A stretch of DNA of 64,000 nt from Fodinibacter sp963707895 (GTDB lineage Bacteria > Actinomycetota > Actinomycetes > Actinomycetales > Dermatophilaceae), in assembly GCA_963707895.1 (NCBI GenBank), contig CAVPRS010000004.1:1-64000 (forward strand). Reading direction: 5' to 3'. Of the stretch, positions 57,999 through 64,000 are shown in pieces; positions within the stretch are counted from its first letter, which is position 1; every line of letters starts with the position of its first letter. A program made the position numbers and the translations under genes. Below the pieces are notes generated by a model that saw only the letters and a list, made by a program, of their open reading frames with translations, searched no databases and was not told the origin of the DNA.

Positions 57999-58475
57999 AT
58001 GACCGATCCCACGTCGCTGCCCAACTTCCCCCCGCCGCCCGACGAGCACCCGCTGCGCGGCCGGGTGCTCGACGTGCTCGTCGACCTCGGCCTCCAGCCC
58101 AACCTCGACACCGACGGCGACGTGGCCTTCACGGTCAACGAGCAGCAGCTCTTCGTGCGCAGCTCCGAGGGCGAGGTCGAGATCATGCGGGTCTTCGGCC
58201 AGTGGCAGATCCAGGACGACCTGCTCGCCGACCGGCTCCACCTGCACGAGACCTGCAACGAGCTCAACCTCAACATGAACTGCGTCAAGACCGGCGTGGC
58301 CGGCTCGACGCTCGTCGTCATCGGCGAGCACCTCGTCACGCCGGGCGCCGACCTGTCGACGATGCTCCAGGTGTCGGTGCAGGTGATCCTGTCCGGCGTG
58401 CACATCTGGCACCAGCGGGTGCTCGGCATCGACCCGACCGCCGAGGGCGACGCACCGGCGGGTGGGGCGTCGTGA
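57999..58475 (+). CDS. YbjN-domain protein
   Basis: The 158-residue protein contains a YbjN domain (about 20-145), a type III secretion-chaperone-like fold. FTVNEQQLFVRSSEGEVEIM, LHETCNELNLNMNCVKTGV and a final amphipathic helix are seen. In actinobacteria such proteins are widespread and uncharacterised. It overlaps the enoyl-CoA hydratase start by GTGA, implying co-translation, though no functional tie is known. Confidence 0.8.
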   Translation: MTDPTSLPNFPPPPDEHPLRGRVLDVLVDLGLQPNLDTDGDVAFTVNEQQLFVRSSEGEVEIMRVFGQWQIQDDLLADRLHLHETCNELNLNMNCVKTGVAGSTLVVIGEHLVTPGADLSTMLQVSVQVILSGVHIWHQRVLGIDPTAEGDAPAGGAS

Positions 58476-59251
58476 CCGACCTCGTGCGCCTCGAGGTCGA
58501 GGACGGCATCGGCACGATCCGCCTCGACCGGCCGCCGATGAACGCGCTCAACGGCGAGATCCAGCACGGCCTGATCGCCGCGTGCCGCGAGGCCGCCGAG
58601 CGCCGCGACGTCGCGGCCGTCATCGTCTGGGGCGGCGAGAAGGTCTTCGCCGCCGGGGCCGACATCAAGGAGATGGAGGCGATGTCGTACACCGACATGG
58701 TCGACCACTCCGCCCTGCTGCAGGACTTCACCCGGGCGCTGGCGCGCCTGCCCAAGCCGACCGTCGCCGCCATCACCGGCTATGCCCTCGGTGGCGGGTG
58801 CGAGGTCGCGCTCGCGTGCGACTTCCGGATCGCCGCCGACGACGCCAAGCTGGGCCAGCCCGAGGTCCTCCTCGGCATCATCCCCGGGGCCGGTGGCACG
58901 CAGCGCCTCGCCCGCCTCGTCGGTCCGGCGCGCGCCAAGGACCTCGTGTTCTCGGGACGGATGGTCGGCGCCGACGAGGCGCTCGCCATCGGGCTCGTCG
59001 ACGAGGTCGTACCCGCCGCCGACGTCCACGCCGCGGCCAAGGCCCGCCTCGCCCGCTACGTGGGCGGCCCGGCCTACGCCCTGCGCGCGGCCAAGGAGGC
59101 CATCGACCGCGGCCTCGAGGTCGACCTCGACAGCGGCCTGGAGATCGAGCGGATGCTGTTCGCCGGCACCTTCGCCACGAAGGACCGCGCCGTCGGCATG
59201 CGTCACTTCGTCGAGAAGGGCAGGGGACCCGCCCCGTTCGAGGGCGCCTGA
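58472..59251 (+). CDS. Enoyl-CoA hydratase/isomerase
   Basis: Hydrates trans-2-enoyl-CoA to 3-hydroxyacyl-CoA (crotonase superfamily), 259 residues. The oxyanion-hole regions are FAAGADIKEM and ALGGGCEVALACDF. Catalytic Glu positions fall in GGGCE and in the PEVLLGIIPGAGGTQRL segment, where both glutamates of true hydratases are expected. GTG 58472 overlaps the upstream stop. It could supply crotonyl-CoA from 3-hydroxybutyryl-CoA for Ccr, or act in beta-oxidation with the etfBA genes downstream. The chain-length preference is unknown. Confidence 0.9.
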   Translation: MTDLVRLEVEDGIGTIRLDRPPMNALNGEIQHGLIAACREAAERRDVAAVIVWGGEKVFAAGADIKEMEAMSYTDMVDHSALLQDFTRALARLPKPTVAAITGYALGGGCEVALACDFRIAADDAKLGQPEVLLGIIPGAGGTQRLARLVGPARAKDLVFSGRMVGADEALAIGLVDEVVPAADVHAAAKARLARYVGGPAYALRAAKEAIDRGLEVDLDSGLEIERMLFAGTFATKDRAVGMRHFVEKGRGPAPFEGA

Positions 59252-59326
59252 CCCGCCCCGGATGCCGTCGCCGTCCGGGTGCCCGTACTCAGGCGCGGGG
59301 CGGCCCGGCCCGGCAGGATCGACGTC

Positions 59327-60064
59327 GTGTCCACCACCGCTCGACCCCGCCACCGTGTCCTGACCGCCGTCCTGCTGACGGTGGCCCTGGTCGGGGCCGG
59401 TGTTGTCGCGGTGGCGTGTTCTCGGCTTCTGCTCGGTGTTCGGCTGCACGCTGTTCTCGCGAGCGCTTCGAGCCGCAGGGCGAGGAGGCGACGACGGCCC
59501 GAGCTGCGGCGACGACCACCGTCACCCAGCTGGCCGATCGCCTCGTGGCCGGGCGCGAGGTGCTCGCCGACGCCACGGCCGACGGGTGCACCTCGGGCCA
59601 GAACAACTGGAAGCGCAAGGACACCTACTCGCACGAGTGCTCCCTCACGGACAGCCGGGTCGTCCTGGTCACCACCGAGGCCGACGAGGTCGCCGCCGGG
59701 CTCAACGGCCGCCGACCTCGCACTGCGCGACGCCGGATGCCGCCCGTCCACCCCCAGCCGCGGGCTGGACCGGGTGCGCGAGGAGTACTGGACCGACGAC
59801 AACCCGCAGGTCGCCAGGTACGGCGCCGCGGGCCTCCCCGGCGCGACCTACACCTGCGCCGCCGGGGTGGACGTGCTCGTGCAGCCGACCTCGCAGGCCC
59901 TGCCGGAGACGGAGCCGGCGATCGCCCTGGCGTCGGTGTTCCCGGACGTCGAGCTGTCGTCGCACTGGTACACCACCGAGGACCTGGTGGCCGTCCGGGA
60001 CTCCGGCGCCGCCCTGGCCCTGGTCGTCACGGTCGACCAGACCTACTACCGCACCCGCTTCTGA
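59327..60064 (+). pseudogene. Decayed exported hypothetical protein, about three frameshifts
   Basis: Three frames carry consecutive pieces of one protein. A signal sequence from GTG 59327 (RVLTAVLLTVALVGAGVVAV) leads. Then GFCSVFGCTLFSR is in another frame and RERFEPQGEEATTARAAATT to ADEVAAGLN in a third. Finally TAADLALRDAGCRPSTPSRG to the stop at 60064 is back in the first. Likely causes are small indels near 59410-59430, a missing base in TCGCGAGCG near 59462, and an extra A near 59705. Codon use is normal in every piece. The family is unknown. It is either a true pseudogene or a stretch of poor base quality. Confidence 0.68.
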
Positions 60065-60118
60065 GCCCTGGTCAGGGTCGCCTCGCCGCGAGGTGGCGGG
60101 CATCACGCCGTGCCGATG

Positions 60119-60134
60119 GTGAACAAGCGCTCAC
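60119..60134. promoter_or_regulatory. Candidate TetR-type operator upstream of etfBA
   Basis: GTGAACAAGCGCTCAC is an imperfect palindrome (GTGA outer arms, AGCG core) located 82 bases before the etfB ATG and just upstream of GAGAAT, a possible -10 box. TetR-family acyl-CoA regulators in actinobacteria use sites of similar form. The regulator is not present here. Confidence 0.35.
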
Positions 60135-60215
60135 CGGCTGAGAGAATCGGCGGCACGCCTGCGCCGGACGGTGCCGGCCCACCAGCCACCACGAATGGAA
60201 GAGGACGAGGCACGC

Positions 60216-61007
60216 ATGAACATCGTCGTCTGCGTCAAGTACGTCCCGGACGCACAGTCCGAGCGCACGTTCCGTGACTCCGACAGGACCGTCGACCGCG
60301 AGGGCGTCGACGGGCTGCTGTCCGAGCTCGACGAGTACGCCGTCGAGGAGGCCCTGAAGATCGTCGAGGCCGCCGGCGAGGGTGAGGTCACCGTGCTCAC
60401 GGTCGGCCCCGCCGCCGCGGCCGACGCCATCAAGAAGGCCCTGCAGATGGGCGCCCACGCCGGCGTGCACGTCGACGACGACGCGATCCACGGCTCCGAC
60501 GCCGTCGCGACCTCGCTCGTCCTGGCCGAGGCGATCAAGAAGGCCACCGACGGCGCCCCGCAGCTCGTCATCACCGGGATGTCCTCGACCGACGGTGTCA
60601 TGGGCGTCGTCCCGGCGATGCTCGCCGAGCGGCTCGGGCTGCCCCAGGTCACCTACGCCTCCGAGCTCACCCTCGGCGACGGGACGGTGACCATCCGGCG
60701 CGACGGCGACACGGCATCCGAGACCATCGAGGCGAAGCTGCCGGCGCTGGTGTCGGTGACCGACCAGATCAACGAGCCGCGCTACCCCTCGTTCAAGGGG
60801 ATCATGGCCGCGAAGAAGAAGCCGGTCGAGCACTGGGGGCTGGCCGACCTCGGCATCGACCCCTCGCTCGTCGGGCTCGACGCCGCGTGGACCTCGGTCG
60901 TCGCCTTCGCGAAGCGCCCCCCGCGTGAGAAGGGCCAGATCGTCGCCGACGACGGCGACGGCGGCACCAGGCTCGCGGAGTTCCTCGCCGCCCAGAAGTT
61001 CATCTGA
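60216..61007 (+). CDS. etfB: Electron transfer flavoprotein, beta subunit
   Basis: With EtfA it accepts electrons from acyl-CoA dehydrogenases and passes them to ETF:quinone oxidoreductase. The 263-residue protein starts MNIVVCVKYVPDAQSERTF. It has VVPAMLAERLGLPQVTYASE and the adenine-nucleotide-binding DSDRTVDREGVDGLLSELDEYAVEEAL region, and ends in the EtfA-contacting tail LAEFLAAQKFI. The ATG at 60216 matches homologues; an in-frame ATG at 60171 is rejected. Any methylsuccinyl-CoA dehydrogenase of the ethylmalonyl-CoA route would also need this carrier. Confidence 0.95.
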   Translation: MNIVVCVKYVPDAQSERTFRDSDRTVDREGVDGLLSELDEYAVEEALKIVEAAGEGEVTVLTVGPAAAADAIKKALQMGAHAGVHVDDDAIHGSDAVATSLVLAEAIKKATDGAPQLVITGMSSTDGVMGVVPAMLAERLGLPQVTYASELTLGDGTVTIRRDGDTASETIEAKLPALVSVTDQINEPRYPSFKGIMAAKKKPVEHWGLADLGIDPSLVGLDAAWTSVVAFAKRPPREKGQIVADDGDGGTRLAEFLAAQKFI

Positions 61008-61038
61008 CCCGGCCGACGACTGACAGGTAGACACGACC

Positions 61039-61995
61039 ATGGCTGAAGTACTCGTTCTCGTCGACCACGCCGACGGGCGCCTGCGCAAGGCGACCGCGGA
61101 GCTGCTGACGATCGCCCGCCGCCTCGGCGAGCCCTCCGCGGTGCACATCGGCGCCGGCGCCGACCGCGCCCAGGTGACCCTGGCCAAGTACGGCGCGCAC
61201 AAGGTCTACGTCGTCGACGACGCGGATGCCGCCGGCTACCTCGTCGCACCGCAGGCCGAGGTCCTCGCCGCCCTCGTCGAGCAGGTCTCCCCGGCTGCGG
61301 TGCTCATCCCGAGCAACGCCTCGGGCAAGGAGATCGCGGCCCGGCTGGCGATCAAGACCGGCTCGGGCGTCATCACCGACGCCGTCGACGTGCGCGCCGG
61401 GGACAACGGCGTCGAGACCACGCAGTCGGTGTTCGCGGGCTCGTACACCGTCACGGCCACCGTCACCACGGGCACGCCCATCATCGCCGTCAAGCCGAAC
61501 TCGGTTGCGCTGGAGGCCTCCCCGGCCGCCGGTGCTCTCGAGCCGTTCGCGGTCACCCTGAGCGACGCCGCCAAGGCCGCGCGGATCACCGACTCGCAGC
61601 CGAAGAAGGCGACCGGTCGCCCCGAGCTCACCGAGGCCGCCATCGTGGTCTCCGGCGGCCGCGGCACCGCCGGCGACTTCGTCCCGGTCGAGGAGTTCGC
61701 CGACTCGCTCGGCGCCGCGGTCGGCGCGAGCCGTGCGGCCGTCGACGCGGGCTGGTACCCCCACAGCAACCAGGTCGGGCAGACCGGCAAGCAGGTGTCG
61801 CCGCAGCTCTACGTCGCGGCCGGCATCTCGGGTGCGATCCAGCACCGCGCCGGCATGCAGACCTCGAAGACGATCATCGCGGTCAACAAGGACGCCGAGG
61901 CGCCGATCTTCGAGCTCGTCGACTTCGGGGTCGTCGGAGACCTGTTCACGGTGCTGCCGCAGGCCACCGCGGAGGTCAAGAAGCGCAAGGGCTGA
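61039..61995 (+). CDS. etfA: Electron transfer flavoprotein, alpha subunit
   Basis: The 318-residue FAD-binding subunit. The C-terminal FAD domain is clear: VVSGGRGTAGDFVPVEEFAD, GASRAAVDAGWYPHSNQVGQTGKQVSPQLYVAAGISGAIQH, and INKDAEAPIFELVDFGVVGDLF (written here as AVNKDAEAP). It begins 31 bases after etfB, the standard order. A strong palindrome 48 bases after the stop ends the operon. Confidence 0.95.
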   Translation: MAEVLVLVDHADGRLRKATAELLTIARRLGEPSAVHIGAGADRAQVTLAKYGAHKVYVVDDADAAGYLVAPQAEVLAALVEQVSPAAVLIPSNASGKEIAARLAIKTGSGVITDAVDVRAGDNGVETTQSVFAGSYTVTATVTTGTPIIAVKPNSVALEASPAAGALEPFAVTLSDAAKAARITDSQPKKATGRPELTEAAIVVSGGRGTAGDFVPVEEFADSLGAAVGASRAAVDAGWYPHSNQVGQTGKQVSPQLYVAAGISGAIQHRAGMQTSKTIIAVNKDAEAPIFELVDFGVVGDLFTVLPQATAEVKKRKG

Positions 61996-62042
61996 CCCGC
62001 GTCACGACCACCCTTGCGAGGTGGTCCACGGCGCGGACGGAT

Positions 62043-62075
62043 GACGAGGGGCGACCGGTCCGGTCGCCCCTCGTC
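62043..62075. terminator. 16-bp perfect hairpin after etfA
   Basis: GACGAGGGGCGACCGG, one T, then its exact complement to 62075. No U-tract follows, as in other actinobacterial terminators. It lies 48 bases after the etfA stop. Confidence 0.75.
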
Positions 62076-62126
62076 GCGTCGCGGACGCCTTGCCGGAGGG
62101 AGCGTGCCGCGGTGCACAATGGACTG

Positions 62127-62555
62127 GTGACGGCACAGGGGTCCGCGGCACGGTGGGTCCTCGCGACCTACTGGGGCGCGGTGGGCGCACTCGTGGCGTT
62201 CGGCGTCGCCGGCCTCGCCAGCATCGGCCTGTTCCTCCTGGCCCTGGCCGCCGTGCTGGTCGCGGTGGGCTTCGCCGTTCCAGCGCTGCGGCGGCCGTCG
62301 GTGCCGGGGTTCCTCGTCGGGCTCTCTGCGGCCCCGCTCTACATCGCCTGGCTCAACCGCGGTGGCCCCGGCCTGGTCTGCACCACCGACGGCACCACGA
62401 CCTCGTGCGTCGACGCGTGGAGCCCGTGGCCGTTCGTCGCGACCGGCCTGCTGCTGGCGGGTGGTGGGCTCGGCCTGCTCGTCACGACCCGACGGCGTGC
62501 GCGGCCGGTGTCCGGGCCGATGGTCCCGGCGGTGGGTCCGACACCTCGCACGTAG
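62127..62555 (+). CDS. Hypothetical membrane protein
   Basis: The 142-residue protein has four predicted helices: about 11-32, 34-56, 66-80 and 105-123. A short extracytoplasmic loop with two cysteines (GPGLVCTTDGTTTSCVDAW) may form a disulfide. GTG 62127 is six bases after CACAAT; GTG 62112 in the same frame is less well placed. It is followed by the cysteine desulfurase gene, whose -10 box begins at this gene's own stop codon. No family is recognised. Confidence 0.68.
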   Translation: MTAQGSAARWVLATYWGAVGALVAFGVAGLASIGLFLLALAAVLVAVGFAVPALRRPSVPGFLVGLSAAPLYIAWLNRGGPGLVCTTDGTTTSCVDAWSPWPFVATGLLLAGGGLGLLVTTRRRARPVSGPMVPAVGPTPRT

Positions 62556-62558
62556 ACT
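62553..62558 (+). promoter_or_regulatory. -10 box of the cysteine desulfurase gene, overlapping a stop codon
   Basis: TAGACT; its TAG is the stop of the preceding membrane-protein gene. It ends eight bases before GTG 62567. Confidence 0.5.
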
Positions 62559-62566
62559 CGGTGACC

Positions 62567-63745
62567 GTGACTGCCTACCTCGACCACGCGGCGACCACCC
62601 CGATGCTGCCCGCCGCGCTCGAGGCCCTGATGGAGCAGTCCGCACGGGTCGGCAACCCCTCCTCGCTGCACACGTCCGGGCGCGCCGCCCGCGCCGTCGT
62701 CGAGGAGGCGCGGGAGCGCATCGGCGCCGCGCTCGGCGCGCGGCCGTCCGAGGTCGTCTTCACCTCCGGGGGAACCGAGTCCGACAACCTCGCCGTGAAG
62801 GGCGCCTGGCTCGCCCGTCGGGCGCTCGACCCGGCCCTCGACGGCATCGTCACGAGCGGCATCGAGCACCACGCGGTGCTCGACCCGGTCGAGTACCTCG
62901 CCGTCGCTCGCGGGGTCCGGGTCACCTGGCTCGAGCCCGACCGGTGCGGCCACATCGCCGTCGACAGCCTGCGCGAGGCGCTGGAGCCGGGCGGCGTCGC
63001 CGTGGCGAGCATCATGTGGGCGAACAACGAGGTCGGCACGGTGCAGCCGGTCGCGGAGCTCGCCGCCGTCGCTCGCGAGCACGGCGTCCCGTTCCACACC
63101 GACGCCGTGCAGGCCGTGGCCCACCTCCCGGTCCGCTTCGACGAGAGCGGCGCCGACCTGATGACGGTCAGCGCCCACAAGATCGGTGGCCCGGTGGGGG
63201 TCGGCGCGCTCCTGGCCCGGCGCGACGCCCCGCTCGTGCCGATCGCCCACGGTGGGGGACAGGAGCGGCAGGTGCGCAGCGGCACGCTCGACGCGGCCGG
63301 CATCCACTCCTTCGCGGTCGCGCTCGAGGAGACCGTGGCGATGCGCGACGTCGAGGCGAAGCGGGTCATGGTGCTGCGCGACCGGCTGCTCGAGGGCGCC
63401 CTCGCACTGGGCCTGGGCGTCACGGTCACCGGCTGCTGGACGGCCGGCGACGGCACGCGTCGGCTGCCCGGCAACGCGCACCTCGTGGTGCCCGGCTGCG
63501 AGGGCGACTCGCTGCTCTACCTGCTCGACGCCGCCGGGGTCGAGTGCAGCACCGGGTCGGCCTGCCAGGCCGGCGTCCCGCAGCCGAGCCACGTGCTGCT
63601 CGCGATGGGCATCCCCGAGGCCGAGGCCCGCGGTGCGCTGCGGCTCTCGCTCGGGCACACCTCGACCGAGACCGACGTCGACGCGTTCCTCGCCGCCCTG
63701 CCGGGCGTCGTCGAGCGAGCCCGGCGGGCGGGAGGTCTGCTCTGA
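62567..63745 (+). CDS. Cysteine desulfurase (NifS/IscS family)
   Basis: Releases sulfur from cysteine as an enzyme persulfide using PLP. In the 392 residues the PLP lysine is in SAHKIGGPVGVGALL, the catalytic Cys in GVECSTGSACQAGVPQPSH, and YLDHAATTPM is at the N-terminus. The short active-site loop is that of the NifS/IscS class. GTG 62567 is preferred to GTG 62561 by spacing from the -10 box. Its stop overlaps the mnmA start (TGATG). The pairing with mnmA suggests that its sulfur goes to tRNA 2-thiouridine, and perhaps to Fe-S clusters. Confidence 0.93.
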   Translation: MTAYLDHAATTPMLPAALEALMEQSARVGNPSSLHTSGRAARAVVEEARERIGAALGARPSEVVFTSGGTESDNLAVKGAWLARRALDPALDGIVTSGIEHHAVLDPVEYLAVARGVRVTWLEPDRCGHIAVDSLREALEPGGVAVASIMWANNEVGTVQPVAELAAVAREHGVPFHTDAVQAVAHLPVRFDESGADLMTVSAHKIGGPVGVGALLARRDAPLVPIAHGGGQERQVRSGTLDAAGIHSFAVALEETVAMRDVEAKRVMVLRDRLLEGALALGLGVTVTGCWTAGDGTRRLPGNAHLVVPGCEGDSLLYLLDAAGVECSTGSACQAGVPQPSHVLLAMGIPEAEARGALRLSLGHTSTETDVDAFLAALPGVVERARRAGGLL

Positions 63746-64000
63746 TGCGGGTCGTGGCCGCCATGTCGGGCGGGGTCGACTCGGCGGTCGCCGCGGCCCG
63801 CATGCTCGACGCCGGCCACGAGGTCGTCGGGGTGCACCTGGCGCTGTCGCGCTCGGCCCCGACGCTGCGCGAGTCGGCACGCGGCTGCTGCACCCTCGAG
63901 GATGCCGGTGACGCGCGCCGCGTGGCCGACCGGCTCGGCATCCCGTTCTACGTCTGGGACCTCGCGACCCGCTTCGAGCGGGACGTCGTCGACGACTTCG
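63745..64000 (+). CDS. mnmA: tRNA-uridine 2-sulfurtransferase MnmA, N-terminal fragment (cut by window edge)
   Basis: Thiolates U34 of Lys, Glu and Gln tRNAs, using sulfur from the upstream desulfurase. The 85 visible residues start MRVVAAMSGGVDSAVAAARM with the PP-loop SGGVDS, continue with HEVVGVHLAL and reach LGIPFYVWDLATRFERDVV. A GCC pair at ARGCCTLEDA is the usual place of a conserved Cys region. The gene continues past base 64000. Its ATG overlaps the desulfurase stop. Confidence 0.93.
   Translation, partial: MRVVAAMSGGVDSAVAAARMLDAGHEVVGVHLALSRSAPTLRESARGCCTLEDAGDARRVADRLGIPFYVWDLATRFERDVVDDF

Overview
The window is about 72% GC, rich in GTG starts and 4-base GTGA/ATGA stop-start overlaps, and carries nucS (the actinobacterial mismatch endonuclease), a cobalamin-dependent ethylmalonyl-CoA mutase, and the GlgE pathway. 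It is chromosomal DNA of a high-GC Actinomycetota. The gene content and genome style suggest Micrococcales, perhaps near Intrasporangiaceae, but the family is a guess. I see no rRNA, tRNA, CRISPR array, insertion sequence or prophage.

Layout. 0-21 kb is dominated by acyl-CoA and cobalamin metabolism: cob(I)alamin adenosyltransferase, ethylmalonyl-CoA mutase, a tandem-domain 3-hydroxybutyryl-CoA dehydrogenase, crotonyl-CoA carboxylase/reductase, methylmalonyl/ethylmalonyl-CoA epimerase, acetyl-CoA acetyltransferase and the mutase chaperone MeaB. These are interleaved with a STAS protein, a frameshifted PfpI-like gene, nucS, a secreted M23-like protein, a dimethylglycine-dehydrogenase-like flavoprotein, an AI-2E-type permease, a GH15-like protein and a frameshifted membrane protein. 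21-27 kb holds a GNAT gene and an FtsX-type ABC exporter with two ATPases. 27-30.4 kb is a GH65 phosphorylase/beta-phosphoglucomutase pair behind a LacI-type operator. 30.5-38.4 kb is a plus-strand run: MarR, membrane protein, lipoprotein, YbbN-like protein, two alpha/beta-hydrolases, an ATP-grasp enzyme, a small protein and a VOC protein. 38.5-40.6 kb has a vanadium-type phosphatase/haloperoxidase facing away from a frameshifted LuxR regulator. 40.6-58 kb is glycogen metabolism: pgm, the glgE-treS-mak-glgB operon, divergent glgP, and glgX, with a lactate-oxidase-like enzyme, a membrane protein and a PhyH dioxygenase between. 58-64 kb has YbjN, enoyl-CoA hydratase, a decayed gene, etfBA, a membrane protein, cysteine desulfurase and the start of mnmA.

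Together the genes describe a cell that condenses and reduces acetyl-CoA to C4 units, carboxylates crotonyl-CoA and rearranges the product with B12 (ethylmalonyl-CoA route), and that cycles trehalose, maltose-1-phosphate and glycogen. 

Three global patterns stand out. (1) At least fifteen starts lie 6-8 bases after a TANNNT box, implying many leaderless mRNAs. (2) Large palindromes, some in near-identical dispersed copies, sit at the ends of convergent genes. (3) The octamer GGATGCCG is strongly over-represented. Several genes carry frameshifts, so either gene decay or base-level assembly errors must be considered. There is no gene-free stretch longer than 300 bases.
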